The notes beneath the pieces were generated by a model, which saw only the letters and a list, made by a program, of their open reading frames with translations, did no database searches and was not told where the DNA came from. Positions 41,015 through 48,787 of a stretch of DNA of 52,117 bases are shown piece after piece. Every line of letters begins with the position of its first letter. Position 1 is the stretch's first letter. Location: contig WQZB01000029.1 of NCBI GenBank assembly GCA_009780955.1, forward strand, positions 1-52,117, in the 5' to 3' direction. The stretch is from Polyangiaceae bacterium (GTDB lineage: Bacteria > Myxococcota_A > Polyangia > Polyangiales > Polyangiaceae). The translations under genes and the position numbers were made by a program.

Positions 41015-43675
41015 ATGCTTCTCGTCGAACCGCGTGCGCTCATTGAAAAACTCACTCCCATCTGTCGCCGTGCGTTCGAACGCGCTGCTGGCGCGGCGAT
41101 GACGGCACGGCATCGAGAAGTGACCGTCGAGCACGTGCTACTCTCTTTGCTCGACGAGAGCGAGAGTGACTTTGCCGCCCTCATCGAACACTACCGCGTG
41201 GACGTAACCCATGCGCGTGCAGCGCTTCATGAGTACATCGGGGAGCTCGGCGCCCGCAATACCGGCAAACCAGTGTTCAGCCCGGTGCTATTCGAATTGT
41301 TGCAAGATGCATGGCTGTACGCGTCCGCCGAACTCGGGGCTACGGCGCTGCCCTCCGGGGCCTTGCTCACGCGGCTGCTCGTGGCGCCGGATCGCTACAC
41401 AGTTGCGCCGCTCGATGGCTTCGACCAACTGCCGCGCGACGAGCTCCGTAAGGAGCTTGGTCGACTGACCTCGCATTCTGTCGAAACAGCAAGCAGCCCG
41501 CGCGTTGTCCAAGACGGCGAGACTCGCGCGGCGGGCGCCGTTGCGGCGGGCGATAGCGTGCTCGCTCGCTTCACCACGAACCTGACCGAGCGCGCGAAGA
41601 AGGGCGAGCTCGATCCCGTGTTCTGTCGCGAAGGCGAGGTCCGGCAGATGGTCGACATCTTGTGCCGGCGTCGGAAAAATAATCCCATTCTGGTAGGTGA
41701 GCCCGGCGTCGGAAAAACGGCCATCGTCGAAGGTCTCGCGCTGCGCATCGCTGCCGGAGACATTCCCGACGCCCTCAAAGGTACACAGGTCGTCGTACTG
41801 GATCTCGGCGCGCTGCAGGCCGGCGCGAGCATGAAGGGTGAGTTCGAGAAGCGCTTGCAAGGCGTGATTGTCGAAGTGAAGGCTTCCTCGCAACCCATGA
41901 TTCTGTTCATCGATGAGGCTCACACGTTAATTGGTGCAGGAGGTTCTCAGGGAGGCGGTGACGCTGCCAACTTGCTCAAACCGGCGCTCGCTCGCGGAGA
42001 ATTGCGCACGATCGCAGCAACCACGTGGGCTGAATACAAGCGATACTTCGAAAAAGATGCGGCGCTCGAGCGACGATTCCAACCGGTCAAGGTCGACGAA
42101 CCGTCCATCGACAGCGCTGTCGTGATGCTGCGGGGATTGGCTCAACGGCTCGAAGAAGCCCATGGCGTTACGATCCGCGACGAGGCCGTGCGCGCGGCGG
42201 TGACGCTCTCGAGCCGCTACATCTCCGGTCGCCAGCTGCCCGACAAGGCGGTCGATCTGCTCGACACGAGCGCGGCGCGCGTTCGGGTCCTTCGAGGCGC
42301 AACACCGAGTGTGCTCGAGGACACGAGCGCAAAGCTTTTAGCGCTCGAAAGCGAGCGAAACGCTTTCGAACGCGATTTCTTGGCGGGGTTGCCCGTCGAC
42401 GAAAAAAAGCGCGCGGCGATCACGGCAGCGTGCGACGAACTCATCGCCAACAAGCGAGCTCTCGAAACGCGCCTGAGCGAGCAGCGCGATCTGGTCGCGA
42501 GCATTGGGGAGCTCCGCGAAGCCGTACGCGCCGGAGCCGCGGAAGCTTCGGGCACGGTGCAGAGCGACGATCATGACACAGAGGCTCGCGCATCGCTGCG
42601 CGCAAAGTTGGGCGAGTTGCGCGCCATAGCTCCGCATGATCGGCTCGTGTTTGCCGACGTCGATGAAGAGCTCGTCTCGGCGATCGTGGCTGATTGGACC
42701 GGCATCCCTGTTGGCCGCATGGTCAAAGACAACGTGCAAGCAATTCTCTCCATCGAAGATCGTCTTCGCGAACGCGTGCGCGGCCAAGACTCGGCCCTTG
42801 CCATCATTGGGCGTGAGCTTCGATCCGCCCGATCGGGCCTCAAGCCACCGCATGCCCCGCTCGGTGTCTTTCTTCTTGTCGGGCCGAGCGGCGTCGGCAA
42901 AACGGAGACGGCTCTCAGTTTGGCGGATTTGCTGTTCGGCGGAGAGCGTTTCGTCGTGACGATCAACATGAGCGAGTTCCAAGAGCGCCACACGGTTTCG
43001 CGTCTCATTGGTTCGCCGCCAGGATACGTGGGTTATGGCGAGGGTGGCGTTCTCACCGAAGCCGTGCGTCAAAGGCCGTACTCCGTGGTCCTTCTCGACG
43101 AAGTCGAGAAGGCCGATCGCGAAGTGATGAACCTTTTCTACCAAGTATTCGACAAGGGAATGCTTTCCGATGGCGAAGGTCGAACCATCGACTTCGCCAA
43201 CACGGTCGTCGTTCTCACGTCGAACCTCGCAACGGATTTGCTCGCGCGTGCGGCCGATCCAGAAGGGGACGTCCCGCCGTACGAGGATCTCATTGCGCTC
43301 GTGAAACCGACGCTAAGCGAATACTTCAAGCCGGCGCTCCTTGCGCGCATGACCGTGGTTCCGTACGTTCCGATCCGGCGTGATGCGCTCTTGGGAATCG
43401 TAGAGCAAAAGCTCGCGCAGGTTGGGGCGCGCATGAAGGAAGCACACAGCGCAGATCTCGTCGTCGAAGACGCCGTGCGCATCGCGATCGCCGCGCGCTG
43501 CCGCGAGGTCGAAAGCGGCGCTCGCAATGTCGATCACATCTTGCGAGGGAACATTCTTCCACTGCTGTCGAATGCGATTCTTCGCGGCATTGCCGAAGAG
43601 AAGGATTTTGCGAGGTACCATCTTTTTGTGGACCCTGCATCGGGGCAGTTCCAATGCCGAGGGGAGCAAGCCTAA
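41015..43675 (+). CDS. tssH: T6SS ATPase TssH/ClpV
   Basis: 886 residues. N-domain (about 1-150, AREHREVTVEHVLLSLLD-like repeats), AAA1 with Walker A GEPGVGKT (228-235) and Walker B ILFIDEAHTL, a shortened middle domain (about 430-510), and AAA2 with Walker A GPSGVGKT (623-630) and VVLLDEVEKAD. ClpV extracts and disassembles the contracted TssB-TssC sheath. The T6SS ClpV subtype rather than ClpB is supported by location and short coiled coil. The 212-bp upstream gap holds the 145-bp palindrome, implying an own promoter or read-through. Confidence 0.93.
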   Translation: MLLVEPRALIEKLTPICRRAFERAAGAAMTARHREVTVEHVLLSLLDESESDFAALIEHYRVDVTHARAALHEYIGELGARNTGKPVFSPVLFELLQDAWLYASAELGATALPSGALLTRLLVAPDRYTVAPLDGFDQLPRDELRKELGRLTSHSVETASSPRVVQDGETRAAGAVAAGDSVLARFTTNLTERAKKGELDPVFCREGEVRQMVDILCRRRKNNPILVGEPGVGKTAIVEGLALRIAAGDIPDALKGTQVVVLDLGALQAGASMKGEFEKRLQGVIVEVKASSQPMILFIDEAHTLIGAGGSQGGGDAANLLKPALARGELRTIAATTWAEYKRYFEKDAALERRFQPVKVDEPSIDSAVVMLRGLAQRLEEAHGVTIRDEAVRAAVTLSSRYISGRQLPDKAVDLLDTSAARVRVLRGATPSVLEDTSAKLLALESERNAFERDFLAGLPVDEKKRAAITAACDELIANKRALETRLSEQRDLVASIGELREAVRAGAAEASGTVQSDDHDTEARASLRAKLGELRAIAPHDRLVFADVDEELVSAIVADWTGIPVGRMVKDNVQAILSIEDRLRERVRGQDSALAIIGRELRSARSGLKPPHAPLGVFLLVGPSGVGKTETALSLADLLFGGERFVVTINMSEFQERHTVSRLIGSPPGYVGYGEGGVLTEAVRQRPYSVVLLDEVEKADREVMNLFYQVFDKGMLSDGEGRTIDFANTVVVLTSNLATDLLARAADPEGDVPPYEDLIALVKPTLSEYFKPALLARMTVVPYVPIRRDALLGIVEQKLAQVGARMKEAHSADLVVEDAVRIAIAARCREVESGARNVDHILRGNILPLLSNAILRGIAEEKDFARYHLFVDPASGQFQCRGEQA

Positions 43676-43680
43676 TCGTC

Positions 43681-44310
43681 ATGCAACCGCACGCCTACCC
43701 ATCGATATTCGCGCCACTCGCTATCGTCTTCGTAGCGCTAACCAACGCGTCATGCGGTGGCGCAACGACACCGACGCCACAAGCACCAGCGCCGTGCCCA
43801 GTGCAAAGCGTCACGGTATCGGTTCTTTCGTCACCGACGATCAATCGAAGCCCTGAAGGCGAGGCGCGCCCCGTCGTGGTTCGTTTCTACCAGCTCAAGG
43901 AAGATTCTCGCCTCAACAATGCGTCGTTTGAACAAATATGGAAGGACGAGAAGACCACGCTCGGCGACGATCTCGTTTCGTCACGCGAAATGGACGTTTT
44001 CCCGGCGACTCGAACGGACTTTGCGTTCGACCGTCCGCCGACCGTCAATCACGTTGCGGGCGTAGCGCTGTTCGCCGCTCCGGCGGGTCGGGCGTGGTTC
44101 TCGGTGTTCGACCTTTCGCCTGTTCCCGAACCCGGAAAGTGCGCACCCGCGGTGTGCGCTCCGGGCGACGAAAGCTGCGAGAACGCGGGAGCTCATGAAA
44201 TGCATCTCGTTTATTATGTTGACGGCAACAAAATCGACGACGGCGTTGAGCACCTCGACGACTATCCAAACCCAGGGAAAATGAAATCAAAGGCACGTAG
44301 TGGAAAGTGA
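43681..44310 (+). CDS. tssJ: T6SS outer-membrane lipoprotein TssJ
   Basis: 209 residues from ATG 43681 (ATG 43654, inside clpV, would give 218). The signal is IFAPLAIVFVALTNASC|GG. The transthyretin-like TssJ fold is recognised by EARPVVVRFYQLKEDSRLNN, FEQIWKDEKTTLGDDLVSSR and VAGVALFAAPAGRAWFSVFD. A small Cys-rich insertion (CAPAVCAPGDESC) is unusual for TssJ. It anchors the TssM periplasmic domain to the outer membrane. Downstream, a 13-bp tandem duplication (CAATCGACGCTGC, 44333-44358) lies in the gap before tagH. Confidence 0.88.
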   Translation: MQPHAYPSIFAPLAIVFVALTNASCGGATTPTPQAPAPCPVQSVTVSVLSSPTINRSPEGEARPVVVRFYQLKEDSRLNNASFEQIWKDEKTTLGDDLVSSREMDVFPATRTDFAFDRPPTVNHVAGVALFAAPAGRAWFSVFDLSPVPEPGKCAPAVCAPGDESCENAGAHEMHLVYYVDGNKIDDGVEHLDDYPNPGKMKSKARSGK

Positions 44311-44376
44311 GACCTGCTTTCGGTGGCGTTGGCAATCGACGCTGCCAATCGACGCTGTTAGGGAGATGTTGAGCCT

Positions 44377-45873
44377 GTGAATGTCGGACTTTCCATAAAA
44401 GGGCTCGATACGACGCACCGTGTGCCGCCTTTCGAGATCGTCTTCCGACGATGTCCGGTCATCGTGGGGCGGGATGATACGGTCGCAAGCTGCGTTCTGA
44501 ACGATGTTCGAGTCTCCCGCATTCACGCAAGCATTGACATGCGAAATGGACAAATCTGCGTTCGTGATGCAGGCAGCAGAAATGGAACATTCGCCGGTTC
44601 AACGCGGGTTGCTACCGAGCGCTGGACGCCGCTCGGGCCGCTCGAGCGGCCATGCGAAATTCGTATCGGTGATTGGATCCTTACGCTCTCGGCGCACGAA
44701 CTGACCGACGCCTCGGCGCCCAGCAGCATAGACGACTTTTTTACGTCTATCGACTCATTGCTTGCTGGAACGATGATTGTGCCCAACGTTTCCGCGAGCG
44801 AGCCACCCGCTGGGCACGCCGGCGTACACACCCAGATCAGTTCGCGTGAGCCTATGACGGAGCTCCCGCGCTCCGTCGCTGCGATGCTCGCCGCGCGCCA
44901 AGATCTCTTTGAGAAGATCATTGCATGCATCGAATCTGCGGCACCGGCGAATCGCGCGAACGTAGTTGCCAGCATCGTTCAGATGTACCCGGTGGTCGAA
45001 CAAGATCCTATGCTGCGCGCTCTGGTCGAGCAGCGAAGTGGTGTTGCTTTGAAGCACACGGTGGAATCGAGTTCGACGCTCGCCATGCTGGAGCTCGCAC
45101 GATGGTACGTGAACGGTCAGCGGCAACCCAATACGGCAGAGGAAATTTTCATCTTCGCTCGCAAGTTGAAGACAGGCATCGACGAGCTACTGCTCGGTCT
45201 CGTACCGCTGTTTGCTGGGCACGATCGGTTCGAGCAGCAGATGGCACTGCGTTCGGATTCGGACGAACTGCCAGCGTCGTGGCGCTTTCCACGCACACCA
45301 CGAGAAGCGGCGTCGCGTCTGTTCGATTGGCGCACGCCGTCGGATGATGCCGTACGGGCCATGCGAACCGACCTGGTAGATTTGACCATGCACCAAGTGG
45401 CCATTCTCAATGGCGTGATGCGTGGCGTGAAAGTCTTGCTCGAAGAGCTCGCGCCAGAAGCTATCGAGCAAGCATGGCATGAGCGGCACATGCAAAAAGG
45501 CTTCTGGGGACGCTTTTTCTCGAAGCTGCGTGTACATCATGACATGTGGGCGCTCTACTGTGAGCGTCACAGTGACTTTGCCGACGAGGAGAACGAACGA
45601 TTCCGTGTCATTTTCGGTCCGGAATTCGCTGAAGAATACAAGCATTCCGGCGAGGCTCGCGTGAAGATCCCGTCGATGCCGTCAGGTTTGGAAGCCTCTG
45701 CCTCGACCTGGGCAAAGCCGTCCATTGGACCAGGGGTTATGCCTCCCCACGCAGCGCCCGCCATGCGCAAGCAGCAGCAAGGCGCCTCGCAATCTCAACC
45801 TCCCGGGCAAGCGGAAACCAATGATCCTGGCACTCATCCCTTACATCCTCCCTATCGTCCAAACAGAAACTAA
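44377..45873 (+). CDS. tagH: T6SS FHA-domain protein TagH/Fha
   Basis: 498 residues with a GTG start. N-terminal FHA domain (about 10-105) with the phosphothreonine-binding residues in VGRDDT, VSRIHASI and SRNGTF. The C-terminal TagH domain (about 270-430) includes MRGVKVLLEELAPEAIEQAW and KGFWGRFFSKLRVHHDMWAL, the conserved block of T6SS FHA proteins. A Gln/Pro-rich tail ends the protein. It would link threonine phosphorylation to T6SS firing and be antagonised by TagF. No PpkA or PppA is seen in the window. The stop overlaps the next start (TAATG). Confidence 0.9.
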   Translation: MNVGLSIKGLDTTHRVPPFEIVFRRCPVIVGRDDTVASCVLNDVRVSRIHASIDMRNGQICVRDAGSRNGTFAGSTRVATERWTPLGPLERPCEIRIGDWILTLSAHELTDASAPSSIDDFFTSIDSLLAGTMIVPNVSASEPPAGHAGVHTQISSREPMTELPRSVAAMLAARQDLFEKIIACIESAAPANRANVVASIVQMYPVVEQDPMLRALVEQRSGVALKHTVESSSTLAMLELARWYVNGQRQPNTAEEIFIFARKLKTGIDELLLGLVPLFAGHDRFEQQMALRSDSDELPASWRFPRTPREAASRLFDWRTPSDDAVRAMRTDLVDLTMHQVAILNGVMRGVKVLLEELAPEAIEQAWHERHMQKGFWGRFFSKLRVHHDMWALYCERHSDFADEENERFRVIFGPEFAEEYKHSGEARVKIPSMPSGLEASASTWAKPSIGPGVMPPHAAPAMRKQQQGASQSQPPGQAETNDPGTHPLHPPYRPNRN

Positions 45874-46724
45874 TGCGCACCCGTTCCATCTCCTCGCTCA
45901 CAACTCTCACTTTAACATTACTGCCGGGACTTCGTCCCGCGCTGGCACGTTTCCGCTTCGCGGAAAGCAGTCATGTTAGACTTGTCTCGAGGGGGCGCGG
46001 AGCCCCCTCTTGCCCGCTTTGCGGGCAATTCACCCCTCCGCGAAGTCGCTCCCGCGACTTCGTTAGCACTATTGCCGGGCAATTCCCGGCAGTAGTGCTA
46101 ACGCTTGCTGCGTGCTTGTTGTCTGCCAAAGAAGCGCGCGCTGCTGACACCGAACGCAGCAGTGGATGGCAAACCGCCACGACCATCACGATGGCCGCCG
46201 GGGTTGGCACATCCCTTCTCATGCCGCGTGTATTTTATTCTGATCCGGAGACGACTGTGGGTTGGAAAGCCCGATGGCACGTATCCGTCTTTGCACCCGT
46301 GCTCGCGAACGTCTCGCTGACAATGGCGAATGAATTTGCGCTCAAAGACCAGCTAAAGTCGTTTCGCCCTGGCTGCGATAACACGAATCAAGGTAGTGGT
46401 CGCTGCCGAGACTACGGCTCGCTCTCGTCGTTCGCATTTCTTTCGCTCTCCACCTTCGGACAGACAGGGGTCACGTTCGTCGTCGACACGATAAAGTGGA
46501 GTGGAGGTCGCGTGAACGTTGGCTCCCTCCTTGGGAATATTGCGCTTCCTCTCGTTTTGTCTGGCCTTACGGTCGGCGGGCGCGCGGCGGGCAACTGGGA
46601 AACCGGGCAGCAGGTCGTTCTGTCGAGCCTTGCCGGGTTCGGCACCGGAGTGATTACGGGTTTGGTGTATTCTGTGCTTCAGAGACCGGAGTGTGGGTAC
46701 ACGGGCGCGATGATTTGCTGGTAA
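45873..46724 (+). CDS. PAP2-like membrane protein with a split signal peptide, function unknown
   Basis: 283 residues, start fixed by a TAATG overlap with tagH. The first 15 residues (MRTRSISSLTTLTLT) and residues from about 78 (LTLAACLLSAKEARAAD) together make one ordinary signal peptide, but 62 intervening residues are encoded by a six-hairpin DNA array (45913-46103). The mature part has several hydrophobic segments (SFAFLSLSTFGQTGVTFVVD, NIALPLVLSGLTVGGRAAG) and resembles a PAP2 phosphatase: KDQLKSFRP fits Kx6RP, but the catalytic His positions are replaced (SLSSFAF; GRAAGNWETGQQ). If homologous, it is catalytically dead. Its role in the T6SS is unknown. The family suggestion is tentative. 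Confidence 0.5.
   Translation: MRTRSISSLTTLTLTLLPGLRPALARFRFAESSHVRLVSRGRGAPSCPLCGQFTPPRSRSRDFVSTIAGQFPAVVLTLAACLLSAKEARAADTERSSGWQTATTITMAAGVGTSLLMPRVFYSDPETTVGWKARWHVSVFAPVLANVSLTMANEFALKDQLKSFRPGCDNTNQGSGRCRDYGSLSSFAFLSLSTFGQTGVTFVVDTIKWSGGRVNVGSLLGNIALPLVLSGLTVGGRAAGNWETGQQVVLSSLAGFGTGVITGLVYSVLQRPECGYTGAMICW
45913..46103 (+). repeat. Six-hairpin array inserted in frame in a signal-peptide coding region
   Basis: Consecutive perfect or near-perfect hairpins: 45926-45940 (CGGGA/TCCCG), 45951-45967 (TTTCCG/CGGAAA), 45990-46010 (GAGGGGGC/GCCCCCTC), 46011-46029 (TTGCCCGC/GCGGGCAA), 46042-46063 (CGAAGTCGC/GCGACTTCG) and 46063-46103 (18-bp stem with one G-T pair). The first two have CTTCG loops. 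The left border (about 45912-45929) is related to the complement of the right border (46086-46103; 15 of 18 bases), so the array is itself bracketed by an inverted repeat. The frame through it has no stop. Confidence 0.7.
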
Positions 46725-46727
46725 CTG

Positions 46728-46750
46728 GACCGCTTGCAAGTTGACGCGAG
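46728..46750 (+). repeat. Fragment of the dispersed palindromic repeat
   Basis: 23 bp, GACCGCTTGCAAGTTG followed by ACGCGAG, match the left end of the mtnA-type repeat with one change in the terminal motif. It lies in the 32-bp gap between the convergent gene at 46724 and tssC at 46757. The rest of the element is absent. Confidence 0.55.
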
Positions 46751-46756
46751 TTGTAC

Positions 46757-48250
46757 TTATTCCTTGTCCAATTTACCGACCAGGCTCAGCGTGAAGAATG
46801 CACCCATGTATTTGAAATGCGGGCGCACCTTCATGTCGATTTTGTACCAACCTGCGTCACCTGGCACGTCCGTCACTCTGATTTGTGCCTGACGCAACGG
46901 GCGTTTGCCGCGAACGGCGGGGGTTGGCGATTCCATATCGGCGACGTATTGGCGAATCCATTCGTTTAGCTCGGATTCGAGATCGCCACGCTCTTTCGCC
47001 GTGCCTATTTGTTCGCGCTGAATCACCTTCAGGTAGTGAGCAATTCGGCACGCCACGAACAGATAAGGAAGCTGGGTGCCAAGCTTGTAATTCAGCTCCG
47101 CCTCCTTGCCCTCGGTCGACTGACCGAACATTTTTGACTTTTGCACGCTGTTAGCGGAGAAGAATGCCGCGTTGTCGGAGTCTTTCCGGTACGTCAACGC
47201 AATGAAGCCCTGCTCGCTGAGCTCGAACTCGCGGCGCTCGCTTAGCAGCACCTCGGTTGGGATCTTGAGCTGTTCGGCACCCATGGCCGTGTATTGATGC
47301 AGCGGCAAATTGTCCACAGTGCCGCCTGCCTGTGGGCCGATGATGTTCGGACACCAACGGTATTTGGCGAAGCTGTCGGCCAGCCGTGTGGCGAATGCGT
47401 AAGTGCAATTGCCCCAGAGGTAGGCCTCGTGGTCGCCCTCTACGGTTTCCTGGTAGTTGAACATTTTGACCGGCGTGGTTGTCGGTCCGTACGGCAGACG
47501 CAGCAGGAACTTTGGGCAAAGAAGGCCGATGTAGCGTGAGTCTTCGGATTCGCGGAAGCCTCGCCACTTCGTGTATTGCGGTCCTTCGAAGAGCGCGTCG
47601 AGATCTTTGAGATTCGGCAGGCTCAAAAAATCCTTCATGCCAAAGAATTGCGGTCCGGCCGCGGCGAAAAATGGTGCATGTGCCATCGCACCGACGGCCG
47701 CCACCTTTTGCAAAAGCGCAATGTCTTGTGGCCCTGGCCCCACTTCGTAATTCGATAGGATGGCGCCGTATGGCTTTCCGCCAAATTGTCCGTATTCTGA
47801 TGAGTAGACAATCTTATAAAGACCACTTTTCGTGATTTCCGGCGCGTCTTCGAAGTCTATGAGAAGATCTTCTTTGGAGCAGTTGAGGAGTTCAATCTTG
47901 GTGTTCTCTCGGAAGTCGGTGCGATCGACCGCGAACTTGAGCCCGCGCCACGTCGACTCCAGTTTTTGGAAATCGGGGTTGTGGAGGATTTGGTCGACTT
48001 GCTTGGAGATTTTTGTGTCGAGCTCGGCGATCATCGCATCGACGAACGCACGGTCGATCTTTTCGGATGCATGCTTGGGCGTGAGAAGCTCGGTGACGAG
48101 CGCCTGAATCCCCCGTTTCGCGACGGCGTATCCATCGTCGGTCGGCGGGAGCTTCGTTTCGTTCAAGATGTCGTCCAGGAGCGAGCCTTCTGCAATGGAT
48201 ACGGAAGCGCCTTGCCTTTGCTCGAGCGTGCCGGATTTCAAGTCGCTCAT
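46757..48250 (-). CDS. tssC: T6SS contractile sheath large subunit TssC (VipB)
   Basis: 497 residues from ATG 48250 (a frame extension of ten residues lies in the intergenic gap). Family blocks: NPDFQKLESTWRGLKFAVD, GLYKIVYSSEYGQFGGKPYG, PFFAAAGPQFFGM, KWRGFRESEDSRYIGLLCPK, LPYGPTTTPVKMFNYQE and a C-terminal YLKVIQREQIGTAKERGDLE, ending in FTLSLVGKLDKE. It forms the contractile sheath with TssB, encoded 4 bp upstream. Full length and highly conserved. Confidence 0.95.
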   Translation of the reverse strand: MSDLKSGTLEQRQGASVSIAEGSLLDDILNETKLPPTDDGYAVAKRGIQALVTELLTPKHASEKIDRAFVDAMIAELDTKISKQVDQILHNPDFQKLESTWRGLKFAVDRTDFRENTKIELLNCSKEDLLIDFEDAPEITKSGLYKIVYSSEYGQFGGKPYGAILSNYEVGPGPQDIALLQKVAAVGAMAHAPFFAAAGPQFFGMKDFLSLPNLKDLDALFEGPQYTKWRGFRESEDSRYIGLLCPKFLLRLPYGPTTTPVKMFNYQETVEGDHEAYLWGNCTYAFATRLADSFAKYRWCPNIIGPQAGGTVDNLPLHQYTAMGAEQLKIPTEVLLSERREFELSEQGFIALTYRKDSDNAAFFSANSVQKSKMFGQSTEGKEAELNYKLGTQLPYLFVACRIAHYLKVIQREQIGTAKERGDLESELNEWIRQYVADMESPTPAVRGKRPLRQAQIRVTDVPGDAGWYKIDMKVRPHFKYMGAFFTLSLVGKLDKE

Positions 48251-48254
48251 TTTA

Positions 48255-48755
48255 TTAACCTCTTTCTTTCGGCGGAACACCGAGTTCGCGCATTAATTTG
48301 TCGCGCTGCTCAGCATCGCCGAGCAAAGCTTGCAGTTTCTTGCGAAACGCTGGCACGTTGCCGAGCGGGCTTTTGAGCGAGGTGAGCGCTTCGCGCAGTT
48401 CGAGAAGCTGACGAAGCTCCGGGACTTGTTGCGCTACCGCATCGGGCCCGAAATCCGCGAGCTTGGTGAAATGAAGCTTCACGGACAGCTGTTCGTCAGG
48501 CTCTCCTTCACTTAAAGCGTTCGGCACGGTCAAGTCGAGACGAAGATTGTGCTCGGCAAGGACTTGTTGGAAATTGTCTTTGTCGACGTTGACGGGTTTT
48601 CGCTCCTCGAGAGGACGCTCGTCGGGCTGGCCCGTGTAGTCGCCGACGAAAAGCATTTTCAGCGGCAGCTCGACCTCGGACTGACGGTCGCCGGTGTCAG
48701 GCTTGTAGGTGATGTTGACGCGTTCTTTGGGTGCAACGGATTGATCATCAGACAT
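48255..48755 (-). CDS. tssB: T6SS contractile sheath small subunit TssB (VipA)
   Basis: 166 residues from ATG 48755. N-terminal APKERVNITYKPDTGDRQSE and PLKMLFVGDYTGQPDERPLE with RKPVNVDKDNF are diagnostic TssB blocks, and KLADFGPDAVAQQVPEL lies in the core helix. The C-terminal helix (LQALLGDAEQRDKLMRELGV) is the ClpV-recognition region in related systems. Paired with TssC. 32 bp separate it from tssA. Confidence 0.95.
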   Translation of the reverse strand: MSDDQSVAPKERVNITYKPDTGDRQSEVELPLKMLFVGDYTGQPDERPLEERKPVNVDKDNFQQVLAEHNLRLDLTVPNALSEGEPDEQLSVKLHFTKLADFGPDAVAQQVPELRQLLELREALTSLKSPLGNVPAFRKKLQALLGDAEQRDKLMRELGVPPKERG

Positions 48756-48787
48756 GCTTGTAAACTCCAACTATAGCAGTGACGAGA

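Noticed and set aside
45946-45960. Sigma-54-like TGGCACG near 45944
   Set aside because: The GC element is one base too close, and the motif lies within the hairpin array inside a gene.
45926-46103. CRISPR array
   Set aside because: The units are different hairpins, not identical repeats with spacers, and no cas genes are present.
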